Shown: positions 37,201 to 45,855, numbered from the stretch's first letter. The stretch: DNA of 64,000 nucleotides from Palsa-1392 sp963819975 (GCA_963819975.1 CAWFYE010000001.1:248001-312000), one strand, 5' to 3'. Made by a program: numbers and translations. The notes: generated by a model from the letters alone, not told the origin.

Positions 37201-38142
37201 GCTTTGCGGCGCATCGAGAGCTCCCTTCCAATCCATCTGGAAATTCTTTACCTCCCCGCCGAGCGCCCCCGCCGGTCGCCCGAAATACTCGCTCAACTGG
37301 CCCAGCGAAATCCCAGAGGCCTTCACCTTCGTCACTGTCTCGAAGGAAGATTTTGTCGTGCTCAGACCGACGTTGCCCTCGATCGTCCCCTTGCCCACCG
37401 AGCCACTGACCTGCAACTCGAGTTTGCCGGAGGCGGCCTTCGAGGCATCGATGTTGATCGTCTGGAAATGATGCCCCTCGTCGAAGGTCAGATTGCGGAG
37501 GAAGAGGTTCTTGTTCGAGTAGGTAGTGGTGGCGGTAATGTTCTTCCAGTCGTGCACGTTCGGGATCTGCAGCCGGTCGATTCGCAACGCGCCTTCCTTG
37601 TCGGGATAGAGCCCGAGATTGAAATCCCGTAGCACCGTGTCCTGCCCCTGGCCGCGGACAGTGAGATTCACATTGCTCACTTGCAACCGCTCCGGGAAAT
37701 AAGCGGGCAGACTGATCTTTTGATTCTCCGGAGGCGGAGTCGGCGTCGCCATCGGCGCCTTCGAAGGGTCGATCACTGCCGTCACATTCCGCAGCTCGAT
37801 GTCCTTCAAGAAATCCGACATTCCGTGAAAGAGAAGATCCGGCAGGCTGTAGTCGGCTCGGATCAGGTCGGCGTCGATCGCTTGCACGGCCGACGGACCA
37901 GTCGGGGTCGCGTGCAGATTGCGCACCGTAATTCCGCCGAGCACACTGCCCTCGAGGCGGAAATCGACCTTCAGATTCTGCCCCGCGGCCACCTTGACCG
38001 CGACCTTGTGCACGATCGCGCGCAGAATCGGGCCATGAAAGACCGCTAACAGCAGGAAAATCGTTCCGAGGCCGATGAAGAGCCAACGGATCCAACTTCT
38101 GCTGCGGTGCCGTTGGATAGTCTTTTCTCCATCGTCGCCCAC
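34231..38142 (-). CDS. tamB: TamB-like translocation/assembly module protein (DUF490)
   Basis: 1303 residues, usual TamB length. One N-terminal membrane helix (WLFIGLGTIFLLLAVFHGPIL, about 20-40) anchors it in the inner membrane. The rest is long repetitive beta (AsmA-like) structure that spans the periplasm as a groove for lipids. The conserved C-terminal DUF490 motif is present (ASFSSEPPLPQEDIVSLLATG-like segment followed by LAGRALMLLGKELYRKIF). The end touches the tamA start. Role: lipid transport and outer-membrane protein assembly with TamA. Confidence 0.9.
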   Translation of the reverse strand: MGDDGEKTIQRHRSRSWIRWLFIGLGTIFLLLAVFHGPILRAIVHKVAVKVAAGQNLKVDFRLEGSVLGGITVRNLHATPTGPSAVQAIDADLIRADYSLPDLLFHGMSDFLKDIELRNVTAVIDPSKAPMATPTPPPENQKISLPAYFPERLQVSNVNLTVRGQGQDTVLRDFNLGLYPDKEGALRIDRLQIPNVHDWKNITATTTYSNKNLFLRNLTFDEGHHFQTINIDASKAASGKLELQVSGSVGKGTIEGNVGLSTTKSSFETVTKVKASGISLGQLSEYFGRPAGALGGEVKNFQMDWKGALDAPQSWQGTIAAQIDDVRQNGVVLDHVGLDVVADNGTATVREARIDRGANHVQLRGTVQLPKTTEGFRRTPGDLKLTIDAPNLQELTAFMKPPVTGSLQAIGTIKTDQSIARLEMNAKGDLIGFDKAAVKTLTAKISVTKKLPATDATEEPYYENLTSSIAAELSDVRYDQYVVDTVRAEIKSNGAKVSLEPVSVQRKANSLLVRGTYQLPPPGPTAPPLTEQPADLQLSVRAPQLADYWQEDAPGRVTGELQADGSVQIRKGIANGQLDLSGKTITVQKLLVKELSAQIAIAQNVAYLNDLTASINEKDYVVANGTAKLQKPFAYTGAVTANLADLAAFEPLLATGEKKTPLAGSLVVNWNGQGEISTFKNNGDLHLKLEKASFADLQNLEAAVEAHYTPQELQVPILYLASDRLSLQTSVQSKDGRLEISNLEIDQGKDRWATAYAAIPFYWSHLGSGKPLFPPQGEMQITFQSGNLDIARLFQNFGAKPPASGQLSMQLNARGPLEQLQASLDIQLQSLHADALKKLEPATINIGLQLQNNELRLDGKIQQARIQPIQINARLPLNISKVMSDKKLDEKTPVNATVRMPASSVNFVRQFVPALRQLDGTVTLNVNVDGTISKPVLSGATNLNINVARFENATLPALTNFKAQINFRDNSLRFERFGGDLAGGPFTLSGNISFPKLTEPKFDLRLKANSVLVARNDNLTARIDADIKVEGPLNSASVSGQVLTTNSRFLKNIDIIPITLPGRPAPLAAPPSAAPTLSFPDPPLRDWKFDVTIGSKDPFLIRGNLATGAAIVDMKMAGTGLHPQLQGQVRLKDFEATLPFSTLTINLGFLYFDPDDPLNPRIEMQGTSLIQDYTIHVYIFGTALKPEATFSSEPPLPQEDIVSLLATGVTRESLSSGNVLAGRALMLLGKELYRKIFKKNDEEQPNSDSIFNRLSIEYSGADPRTGEQSAIAKYKVNDRVILIGDLGVAGSFRGIVKYVIRFR

Positions 38143-38260
38143 GAGTTCGGTAACCTAATTTCCGCACCAGTTATTCGCAAACCGGATGCCGGCTGCGTGC
38201 CATCTGGACTAACCAGCCCCTCGGCTTAGTTTGGGCTCCGCGTTCCAGCGGTCCGAATCC

Positions 38261-38911
38261 ATGACGCCCGAAAAATTCTTCGATTACCTGGAAGGGAAAC
38301 TGCCGCCTCCAGAACGGGAGCGGCTGGAACGCGCCCTGATCGCCGACCCGGAGTTGCAGCGCGAGTTCGTGGCGGCGCGCCAGATTCATCGCAGCCTGCA
38401 GCGTCCGGCCGGGGAAAGCGCCGCCACCACCCGCGCCGGTTCGCGCGGGCGGCAACTGGCCGCCGCCTTTGCTGTCCTCGTGGCAATGAATGTCGCGCTT
38501 GGCCTGTTTTACATTTTCCGGACGAACCAACCCTCCCCCGAGGTGCAGAAGGCGCGCGAAGAAACACTTCGGCATCAATTGCAAAGCTCGCTCGAAAAAT
38601 CAGCCGCGGCCGTTTTCACTCCGCCCACCCTCGGCCTCGAACCGATCCGGATAACCGTCCCAGGCGAGAGACAGGACGAGGTCGCAAAGTCGATTATCGC
38701 GGCCGCGACCGACGTGGGCGGCTCCGGGACGAAGGATTTGCCTAACGAAAACGGCGTCAGGGTGCTCGTGCTCGTCCCCGCCTCGGCCGAGACGCAATTC
38801 CGGCACACTCTCACTACTCTCGGAGCTCCGCCGACTGCCTCGACCGCGAGCCCGGGCGCTTCCTCTGACGAACCAGTGCATCTTGAGGTCGTCCTCGCTA
38901 ACCAACGTTAG
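38261..38911 (+). CDS. Single-pass membrane protein, anti-sigma-factor-like
   Basis: 216 residues from ATG 38261 (MTPEKFFDYLEGKLPPPERERLERAL). The first 50 residues look like the helical cytoplasmic end of zinc-less anti-sigma proteins. A membrane helix spans about 72-92 (QLAAAFAVLVAMNVALGLFYIF), then a periplasmic Ala/Thr-rich part without known domain. No sigma factor gene is adjacent, so the role is tentative. The stop lies in a one-mismatch copy of the dispersed 9-mer, and the next gene starts 10 bp on. Confidence 0.6.
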   Translation: MTPEKFFDYLEGKLPPPERERLERALIADPELQREFVAARQIHRSLQRPAGESAATTRAGSRGRQLAAAFAVLVAMNVALGLFYIFRTNQPSPEVQKAREETLRHQLQSSLEKSAAAVFTPPTLGLEPIRITVPGERQDEVAKSIIAAATDVGGSGTKDLPNENGVRVLVLVPASAETQFRHTLTTLGAPPTASTASPGASSDEPVHLEVVLANQR

Positions 38912-38920
38912 GCGCTCGCG

Positions 38921-39562
38921 ATGATTGGGGTCACCTTCGCCCTCCCGAGCGAGAGCAGCGATTTTCGGCGCCTTCTCGGCGACCGTCACCGCGAAGTCGC
39001 CATCCTCCACACCGGCGTCGGCCAGAAAATCTGTCGGAAGCGGATCGAACCGTTTCTCGACGCCCAGAGATTTGAGTTTGTCATCAGCAGCGGGTTCGCG
39101 GGTGGCATCGAGCCGACGTTAGGCGTGGGCGATCTCCTGCTCGCGGAAAATTTTTCCGATTCCGAGTTGCTCGGTCGCGCCCGCGAATTGGTCATCGCGC
39201 GGGTGGCCAGGCTTGCGACGGTTGACCGCGTCGTGGAAAGCCGCGCCGAACGCGAACAATTCGCGCGCGAACACGGCGCCGAGGCGGTCGACATGGAAAC
39301 CGAATTCATCGCACGCGCCTGCGCGGCTCGGAAAATTCCGCTCCTCTCGCTGCGTGTCATCAGCGACACGGTGGCGGCGCCTTTTCCCGCGCCGCCCGCC
39401 ATCCTTTTCAATCTCGAGCGCCAGGCGACCAATCCGCTTCAACTCACCGGCTATCTCGTTCGTCACCCGTTCGCTATCGCCGGGCTGCTCCGTTTTGCTC
39501 GCCAGATCGCCTCGGCTCGCGCCAACCTGGCCGCCGCGCTCGACCTTATTATCGCCGCCTAG
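38921..39562 (+). CDS. Nucleoside phosphorylase/nucleosidase-family protein
   Basis: 213 residues of the PNP/UDP phosphorylase-1 fold. Matches: ILHTGVGQK, VISSGFAGGIEPTLGVGDLLLAE and AVDMETEFIARACAARKIPLLSLRVISD, with the Glu of the DMETE loop that binds ribose. MTA/SAH nucleosidases and hopanoid-associated phosphorylases (HpnG) share these. No hopanoid genes are adjacent, so neither name is assigned. Confidence 0.75.
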   Translation: MIGVTFALPSESSDFRRLLGDRHREVAILHTGVGQKICRKRIEPFLDAQRFEFVISSGFAGGIEPTLGVGDLLLAENFSDSELLGRARELVIARVARLATVDRVVESRAEREQFAREHGAEAVDMETEFIARACAARKIPLLSLRVISDTVAAPFPAPPAILFNLERQATNPLQLTGYLVRHPFAIAGLLRFARQIASARANLAAALDLIIAA

Positions 39563-39634
39563 GCGGCAGGTTTGGCGGGCATTTGCTTGAATCGCATGAT
39601 CCCCCTCGCCTTGATGCGAGGCGCCAGCCCGACC

Positions 39635-42121
39635 TCAATCCAAGTGGTAAGCCTCGACCAACCCGATCCCCGTTGTTCCGCCGACTCCTGACATGATCGC
39701 GGTGTAGCTCCCGGTGGCGAGTGCGGCGAGAATGGCCGCCTCGTTGTCGTCGCTCGGTTGGAGTCCGGTGGCTTCGATCGCGGCCTGTTGCGAGGACTTC
39801 CAGTTGTCGTTCGAAACGACCAGCGCGCCATTGCTGTCGCGCAATTCCAGCATCGGATTCGCGAGCGGATTGGCAATTCCAAAATTGCTCAACGACGGAC
39901 CGATCGCGCGGAGGAGAATCGAACCCGCCGGCGCCAACTCCGGCCCGACAATGATGCCGCCGATCATGACGTTGTCGCCCGTCTCGACCAGCCCGCGGGT
40001 GCTGATGTTGGCCAGGGCGGAATCGAGTCCCGCGGAAAGATCGTAGGTTTCGACCAACGCGACCCCGGTTCCCGCGTTGACGCCCCGGACGATGGCAGTG
40101 TAAGCGCCTGGATCGAGGGTGGCGACGATGGCGGACTCGAGGTCATCATCAGGCGCAAGGCCGGTCGCCATGATTTCCGCTTCCTGGGTGACGCGCCAGT
40201 TATTGTTCGTCAGGACGGTGGCATCGCCGGGGTAATGCAATTCGAGAATCGGATTTGCCAGTGGATCTGCGACGCCAAGATCCCCTAACGACGGCCCGAT
40301 CGCCCGCACGATCACTTCCTTCGCTTCGGTCCCGTCAATGATGAAGCCACCAATGAGCACGTTGTCGCCCGTCTGCACACGCAGGCGCGTCGAGATATTG
40401 AGGAATTGGCTGAGTGGCGGCACGACCTCGCTCGCCATCGAGAACTCGGAGGTGTTGCCATCGGGATCGGTCGCCGTCGCGGTGATGAAGCGCCCGAGAG
40501 CGTCGGCCTCGAGGGGGAACGTAAAGTCGACCAATCCCTGTGCGTTGGTCTGAACGTCGAGAAAGCCGAGCCAGGTCTCGCCCTCGCCAAACCCGGAGGG
40601 ATCGACCTCGCTGTTGCTATAGAAATCGAGGGTATAATCCGTGCCGCCGTTGCTGGCGAGTTGGCCTTCCACCGTCCGATCCCGGCCCGAAACCGCGATC
40701 GTCTCGATCATCGGATAATTTTGCAGGCCATTCGCGCCGCCGTCGCTGTCGGGAAAATCGTTTGCCGTTACGCCGCTCATATCTTCGACACCGCCGACAA
40801 GATCGATCCCAAGCCCGCTATTGCCGAAGATGGCGTTGCCGAAAAAGTTATTGCCGGTCCCGACACCACTCACTTCAATCCCGGCCGCGGTGGAAGAAGG
40901 ACCGCCATTAAAGGCGATCGTATTCGCGGCCGCGCCCGGTCCGCCGATAATAGTCCCGTCCGCATCGACGGTGATTCGGATGCCGGCAAGGCTGTTGGGA
41001 ACTGGCTCAGCGCCGCTGGCATCGGTCCCGATCAGATTGCCCTGCACCGTGTTATCAAACACCACCATGTTCTCGGTCGCTCCCTCAATCAGGATCCCGA
41101 CCGCGTTGCCAGAGATGACATTGCCTGCGCCCGTGGTGGCGCCTCCGATGAAATTATCCCTCAAGATGCCGGTGACGAACCCAATCAGGCTCACGCCATT
41201 GCCGGCATTGCCCAGGGCAGTGTTCCCGGTCGCGTCGGTCCCGATGTAGTTGCCCTCCACCACGTGGGCGCTCATGACCCCATCGACTATCCCGCTCTGA
41301 AAGAAACGGACGCCGTCGCCCCCATTGCCGGAAATGATGTTGCGCAGACCGGGCTCGCGCCCGCCGATCAAGTTGGCCGTCCCACCAAAGATAAGGACTC
41401 CGCTTATGCCGTTGGGCAGCGCGAGGCTGCCGCCGGCATCGGTGCCAATCAGGTTACCCTGGACCGCGCTGCTCGAAGTCCCCAGCATTCGAACGCCGTG
41501 GGCGGCATTGCCTGAGATCAGGTTGCGCGCGGCGGGCAGAGATCCCCCGATGAGACTCTCGTCTCCGAAAATCAAGATACCGGATTCGAGGTTGGCCAAA
41601 CTGGCCGTTCCCGTCGCATCGGTGCCAATGAAATTACCTTCCACGACAATTCCCGTGTCGGTTGCCGCATCGCCAATATTCTCCCCTACGGTGATCCCGT
41701 GCTCGGGAAACCGGTTGATCGCGAGGCCGCGAACCGTGCAATCAGGCGCACCAAGCACCAGCCCCGAGCCGTCTCCTGCCATTGATCCAATGAGCTCGAT
41801 CAAAATGACCGCATTGCTCCCCATCTCCAGAGTATTGGCAGACGCTCCGGGCTGGGTGTAGCCGTCGATCGTGACCGTTTCAGTAATAAAGGGGAGAGGG
41901 GTAAAGGGCACGATCCCCCTCACCCCAGAGCCCGGGATGTCAAAGGCGATCGTATCGGCGCCGGGGTTGGCATTGGCGGCGTCGATCGCCTCGCGCAGGG
42001 TGCAGGAAGTGTTGCAGATCCCGTCGCCGGAATCTTCCACAGTGGTGACGGTGAACGTGGCAGCTTCGGCGCCGAACGTGAGTGAGAGAATCATAAGCAG
42101 GGTGATGAAGGCGGTTTTCAT
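39635..42121 (-). CDS. Exported CSLREA-domain parallel beta-helix protein with two NISTR modules
   Basis: 828 residues. A signal peptide (ending near GAEA) leads the CSLREA motif (CTLREAIDAANANPGADTIAFD, about 40-62). A right-handed beta-helix follows to about 480, with repeats of the form GNLIGTDATG and NVISGNA. A short linker domain precedes two modules of about 130 residues starting NISTR (near 568 and 702), the same modules as in the two sugar dehydrogenases. AAAGGAG precedes the ATG at 42121. Beta-helix proteins of this type are surface adhesins or glycan-acting enzymes; no catalytic residues can be assigned. Confidence 0.88.
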   Translation of the reverse strand: MKTAFITLLMILSLTFGAEAATFTVTTVEDSGDGICNTSCTLREAIDAANANPGADTIAFDIPGSGVRGIVPFTPLPFITETVTIDGYTQPGASANTLEMGSNAVILIELIGSMAGDGSGLVLGAPDCTVRGLAINRFPEHGITVGENIGDAATDTGIVVEGNFIGTDATGTASLANLESGILIFGDESLIGGSLPAARNLISGNAAHGVRMLGTSSSAVQGNLIGTDAGGSLALPNGISGVLIFGGTANLIGGREPGLRNIISGNGGDGVRFFQSGIVDGVMSAHVVEGNYIGTDATGNTALGNAGNGVSLIGFVTGILRDNFIGGATTGAGNVISGNAVGILIEGATENMVVFDNTVQGNLIGTDASGAEPVPNSLAGIRITVDADGTIIGGPGAAANTIAFNGGPSSTAAGIEVSGVGTGNNFFGNAIFGNSGLGIDLVGGVEDMSGVTANDFPDSDGGANGLQNYPMIETIAVSGRDRTVEGQLASNGGTDYTLDFYSNSEVDPSGFGEGETWLGFLDVQTNAQGLVDFTFPLEADALGRFITATATDPDGNTSEFSMASEVVPPLSQFLNISTRLRVQTGDNVLIGGFIIDGTEAKEVIVRAIGPSLGDLGVADPLANPILELHYPGDATVLTNNNWRVTQEAEIMATGLAPDDDLESAIVATLDPGAYTAIVRGVNAGTGVALVETYDLSAGLDSALANISTRGLVETGDNVMIGGIIVGPELAPAGSILLRAIGPSLSNFGIANPLANPMLELRDSNGALVVSNDNWKSSQQAAIEATGLQPSDDNEAAILAALATGSYTAIMSGVGGTTGIGLVEAYHLD

Positions 42122-42335
42122 GGGTCTCCTTTGGGTTGGATGAGTCGCGTCGCTATCCTCCTTTCGATGGGCTCAAGGTGGTGGGGTCCTACGCGCAGCC
42201 CCGACCCGTCTGCCGAGTCGCTCCCCTTGCGCCGAGTCTTCCGGAAATGTAAGCCGAGATAGACCCGCGACAAGATCGGTTTCGCCTACACCACCCAGTA
42301 GGTCGCAAGCTTTCGCTCCCCGAATTGCCCCCTGC

Positions 42336-43247
42336 CTAACGACGCCCTGCGTTCGCGGGCTCGATGTGCACCAGGACGTCCGCGATCCGCGGATTGGTTT
42401 GCTTGATTGCGTCCTTCACGGCATGCGCGAGATCATGCCCGGCTCGCACCGAAATCCTTTCGTCCACTCCGACGTGCAGATCGACGTAGAACTCCAGGCC
42501 CATTTTGCGAACGAAACATTTGTCGATCTCGATCACTCCCGGAACGGTAGCGGCGGCCGTCCGAACACGTCCGACGATTTCGCCGCGCGGCGCCGTGTCG
42601 AGGACTTCGCGGAGCGCGGGATAAAAGAGCCGCAGTCCATTCGTCGCGATCAGGACGCAGGCAAAAAGCGCCGCCCAGGCATCGGCGCTTTGCCAGCGCG
42701 GGCCGCCGAGGAGCGCGATCGAGATACCGATAAACGCAGCCACCGAAGTCAATGCATCGGTCCGATGATGCCAGGCGTCGGTCTGGATGGCGGTGCTTTC
42801 CGCCGAGCGCCCGAGGCGATCGACCGTGCGAAAGAGCAACTCCTTCACTACCACCACGACCACGAGAACGACGAGAGTGAACGGCTTCGGAGCATGATGC
42901 GGCTGGAAAATTTCCTGCACGCTTCGAGCGGCGATCACGACCGCGGCAGCGAGCACGCCTAACGACACGATGATGGCCGCGACCGGCTCCGCTTTCCCGT
43001 GACCGTAGGGATGCGTTTCGTCCGGCGGCCGCGCGGCAAATTTCAACCCGCCCCAGATGATGGCCGAGCCCGCGATATCGAGCGCAGACTCGATCCCGTC
43101 GGCGATCAGGACATAGGAATGGCCAAGCGCGCCGGCGAGGATCTTGGCGGTCGCGAGGACGACATTGGCCGCCATCCCAAGCAGGGCAACGCGCGCGCCC
43201 GATTGGAGATTGCCGGCCGGATTGTTCGCGTTAGGGTGCGGGGCCAT
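42336..43247 (-). CDS. Cation diffusion facilitator (CDF) family efflux protein
   Basis: 303 residues from ATG 43247. Six membrane helices fill about 20-205, with metal-site patterns SYVLIADGIESALD (Asp pair) and AWHHRTDALTS (HxxxD), plus HPYGHGKAEP in the loop. A cytoplasmic ferredoxin-like domain ends it. These proteins expel Zn2+, Fe2+, Mn2+ or similar using protons. The frame is open upstream but the residues there are not CDF-like. Its stop TAG is inside a 9-mer copy. Only 3 bp separate its ATG from the divergent reductase ATG. Confidence 0.88.
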   Translation of the reverse strand: MAPHPNANNPAGNLQSGARVALLGMAANVVLATAKILAGALGHSYVLIADGIESALDIAGSAIIWGGLKFAARPPDETHPYGHGKAEPVAAIIVSLGVLAAAVVIAARSVQEIFQPHHAPKPFTLVVLVVVVVVKELLFRTVDRLGRSAESTAIQTDAWHHRTDALTSVAAFIGISIALLGGPRWQSADAWAALFACVLIATNGLRLFYPALREVLDTAPRGEIVGRVRTAAATVPGVIEIDKCFVRKMGLEFYVDLHVGVDERISVRAGHDLAHAVKDAIKQTNPRIADVLVHIEPANAGRR

Positions 43248-43250
43248 CGA

Positions 43251-44240
43251 ATGAGCGAAAGTATTAAAGCCATTGTCTACGAGGCGCACGGAAAACCGGA
43301 GGAGGTTTTGCGCTTCGAGGAACAACCGTTGCGCGAGGCCGCGGCCGGAGAAGCGCTCGTCCGGATGGTCGCGGCGCCGGTCAACCCCGCCGATCTGAAT
43401 CAGATCGAAGGGAAATATCCGATCCGTTTTCCGCTCCCCGCCACGCCCGGCTTCGAGGGGGCGGGAATCGTCGAGGCGGTCGGCGACGGAGTTAGAGAAA
43501 TTGCGGTCGGAGCGCAGGTCATCTTGCCGCACAACCTCGGGACCTGGCGCGAGAAAGCAGTCGTTACGGTCGAAAAACTGACGGCTGTGCCTAACGAAAT
43601 CGCCCCGGAGCAGGCCGCGATGTTGAAAATCAACCCGATCACCGCCTGGCGGATGCTGCATGATTTCGTGCGCCTGGAAAAAGGCGACTGGGTGATTCAA
43701 AACGCGGCCAACTCCGCCGTTGGGCGAGCCGTCATCGTAATCTGCCGCGAGCTCGGTTTTCGAACCGTCAACGTCGTTAGGCGAGCGGAGCTAATCGAGG
43801 AACTGCACGCCGCGGGTGGCGATGTCGTGCTGCTCGATAACGACGACTTGCGCGAAACGGCCGAGAAAGCGACCGAGGGGGCGGCGATCCGCCTGGGACT
43901 GAACGCAGTCGGAGGCGAAAGCGCGTTGCGGATGGCAAAAATCGTGGCTCCGGAAGCGACTATTGTGACCTTTGGCGCGATGGGCCTGCAACCATTGCGC
44001 ATCCCGAACGGATTGCTCATCTTCAAGAATCTTCGCTTCACCGGTTTCTGGGTGAACAAATGGTATGAGCAGGCGAGCGCGGAAGCGCGCCGGGAGACTT
44101 ACGCGCCCCTCATCGACCTGACCCAACGCGGCCTGCTTGAGACCAAAGTGGAGCGTGCCTATTCGTTAAGTGAGTTCGGAGCGGCGGTCACGCGGGCGGG
44201 TGAAGGAAAGCGCGAAGGCAAAGTCATCTTCCGAATGTAG
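43251..44240 (+). CDS. MDR-family NAD(P)H reductase, 2-enoyl-thioester reductase-like
   Basis: 329 residues from ATG 43251 (MSESIKAIVYEAHGKPEEVL). Medium-chain reductase with PVNPADLNQIEGKYPIRFPLPATPGFEGAG, close to the signature of mitochondrial enoyl-ACP/CoA reductases (MECR/Etr1), then a Rossmann part with NAANSAVGRAVI and LNAVGGESALRMAKIV. No zinc ligands are visible, as expected for this subgroup. The substrate is therefore likely a 2-enoyl thioester; this is inference from the family. Confidence 0.82.
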   Translation: MSESIKAIVYEAHGKPEEVLRFEEQPLREAAAGEALVRMVAAPVNPADLNQIEGKYPIRFPLPATPGFEGAGIVEAVGDGVREIAVGAQVILPHNLGTWREKAVVTVEKLTAVPNEIAPEQAAMLKINPITAWRMLHDFVRLEKGDWVIQNAANSAVGRAVIVICRELGFRTVNVVRRAELIEELHAAGGDVVLLDNDDLRETAEKATEGAAIRLGLNAVGGESALRMAKIVAPEATIVTFGAMGLQPLRIPNGLLIFKNLRFTGFWVNKWYEQASAEARRETYAPLIDLTQRGLLETKVERAYSLSEFGAAVTRAGEGKREGKVIFRM

Positions 44241-44327
44241 ACGCCTCCCTCTGGGAGGCGCGAGAGCAGGTCGACCGGCAGCCCTGGGCGACCTTTGCCG
44301 TCGCGCTTCGCAGAGCGAAGCGTCTAC
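44237..44327. terminator. Bidirectional terminator-like nested hairpins between convergent genes
   Basis: Outer 8-bp arms GTAGACGC (44237-44244) and GCGTCTAC (44320-44327) enclose two hairpins: CGCCTCCC-TCT-GGGAGGCG (44242-44260) and CGCTTCG-CAGAG-CGAAGCG (44304-44322). The outer arms contain the stop codons of the reductase gene (+) and of the convergent exported-protein gene (-). No U-tract is seen. It most likely ends transcription both ways. Confidence 0.6.
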
Positions 44328-44839
44328 AGCGCCTTGTAGGTCACCGTGATGTTGCGATAAACGTTCGGCTCTTTTTGCGCGGAAAAATAAAACAGTTCGA
44401 GGGCTGATTTCCCGACCACCCATTGGTAACCGACCAGGGTTTGAATCACATCCGTATCGTTGTCGCGCGAACGCGAGATCAAACGCCCGGTTCCATACTT
44501 TCCGTCAAAGTAACGCCGGATTTCGCCCATCCGGTTGTTGTAATGTTCCAGCGTCCAACCCGGATATTCGTACTGCAATTCGATCTGCCTCAGGGCGCTG
44601 TCTTTGAATGTAAAGAGCGTTCTCTTCAGCCCGGGATGGATCAGACCCTCGACCGTCCAGATTTCCTCGGCCTCCTTTTTTTCCTTTCCGACGGTTTTCG
44701 CCTTCGCGCCTTTCAGGACTTTTTCGACCCGGGTGGCCGTGTCGTTCCAGCGGAAGCCGAAAGGCGGCGGGATCTCTTGCGCGAAAGAGGAACAAACCGC
44801 AAAAAGTAGAGCGAGCAGGGCCGCGGTCAGGAAACGCAT
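44324..44839 (-). CDS. Exported hypothetical protein
   Basis: 171 residues. A clean signal peptide (MRFLTAALLALLFAVCSSFA-QE) and a single small domain containing PPPFGFRWNDTATRVEKVL and a C-terminal SALELFYFSAQKEPNVYRNITVTYKAL. Similar 'FG..WG.s...v...' segments occur in other small exported proteins but no function is known. It starts 5 bp after the Dabb lipoprotein gene on the same strand. Confidence 0.7.
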   Translation of the reverse strand: MRFLTAALLALLFAVCSSFAQEIPPPFGFRWNDTATRVEKVLKGAKAKTVGKEKKEAEEIWTVEGLIHPGLKRTLFTFKDSALRQIELQYEYPGWTLEHYNNRMGEIRRYFDGKYGTGRLISRSRDNDTDVIQTLVGYQWVVGKSALELFYFSAQKEPNVYRNITVTYKAL

Positions 44840-44844
44840 CGCGC

Positions 44845-45264
44845 CTAACGACCGTTGAGGTTGTAGACCTCGTAGCGACGAACCAGCGGCTCCAGATAGC
44901 GGCGCATTGCCTCGACGTGTCGCGGATCTTTTTCATACCGCGGGAGGGCGGCACGATCACGAAAAGTGATCATCACGCCGAGATCGTAGTCCTGGTGAGA
45001 ATGTGGACCAACCGGCGGGATGGCACCGCCCGCCTGCACTCGAAGCACGCCCGGGATCATCCGCAGGGATTGAGCCGCCCGAATCAATTGCGCACGATCG
45101 GCGGCGCTCTTGGGGTGTTTCAGCCACATCAGGACGACGTGGGTCACGGTTGGCGAGACCGGCGCCGTCAGCTGGCAGCCGCCCAGCAGGAGCGAAGCGC
45201 AAAAAAACGTCAGCACCGAGAGCGCACCGAGCGCCCTCGTTTTTTGTACTTTGGATTGTGTCAT
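44845..45264 (-). CDS. Lipoprotein with Dabb (stress-responsive A/B barrel) domain
   Basis: 139 residues from ATG 45264 (MTQSKVQKTRALGALSVL). The lipobox LLLGGC places the mature protein as a lipoprotein. A Dabb domain follows (THVVLMWLKHP...SLRMIPGVLRVQAGG...YDLGVMITFRDRAALPRYEKDPRHVEAM), a ferredoxin-like fold that usually dimerises. An upstream start at 45330 would bury the signal peptide and is rejected. The stop TAG is inside a 9-mer copy. Role unknown. Confidence 0.8.
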   Translation of the reverse strand: MTQSKVQKTRALGALSVLTFFCASLLLGGCQLTAPVSPTVTHVVLMWLKHPKSAADRAQLIRAAQSLRMIPGVLRVQAGGAIPPVGPHSHQDYDLGVMITFRDRAALPRYEKDPRHVEAMRRYLEPLVRRYEVYNLNGR

Positions 45265-45855
45265 GCGCTTTTTCGTTTCGGAATTTCGAGCATATCGGCG
45301 TCTTGGCGAACCTTTTTGCGCGACTTGCAATCGCCCGCAATCGCCGCGATGGGGAGGCCTTCACATGACATTTCAGACTTCGCCTAACGAATTATCGTCC
45401 GACAAAATAATCGTCTCCGAGTGAAAAGAGGGCACATGCCAGAGATGATTTTGCGTCAAGATTTTTTTGCGCGATTCAGCAAAATAAAGTTCTGATTTTT
45501 TCTTGTGATGACGAGACCCGATTTCTAATCTGAAGCCGCAGGCCGGGAGCGACAGATACCGGGTGTGAACAAGATGTGAACAAGGTTAACGCCTGAAAAC
45601 GGAGTGAAGATCATGAAACGAACAAGAAACTTTTTTGGAGCCTGCCTGCCGGCGGCGGCCCCGGTGTGCTGGGCCGTCTCTTCGAACCGCCAAAGGCCCA
45701 TTTTTCCCTCGTATAACGAGTTTTTACGCCGGCTTTTCCCTCGCGCTAACGAACGAATTCCCTCGTTTTGCCTTGGTTCGGCGCGGCCCGTTTCCGGTCA
45801 CAATTCAACTTCCCTGGTCGCTTCCGGCGTTATTTAACGCTGTTAACAAGTCGCT
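45265..45855 (+). other. Gene-free region upstream of dnaA, candidate replication origin and dnaA promoter
   Basis: 591 bp with no supported gene. An AT-rich stretch at about 45447-45535 contrasts with the GC-rich surroundings and could be an unwinding element. Two direct copies of TGTGAACAA (45564-45572, 45575-45583) stand 11 bp apart, on one helix face; their complement TTGTTCACA is near the DnaA box TTATNCACA. GTTAAC occurs at 45585 and again before the dnaA ATG. A copy of the 9-mer lies at 45382. An ORF at 45604-45837 has no family resemblance. Adjacent dnaA and dnaN support an origin; no marker fixes it. Confidence 0.55.

Noticed and set aside
45604..45837. Short frame upstream of dnaA as a gene (such as rpmH)
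   Set aside because: The first residues MKRTRN recall L34, but the rest lacks the L34 pattern and the length is wrong.
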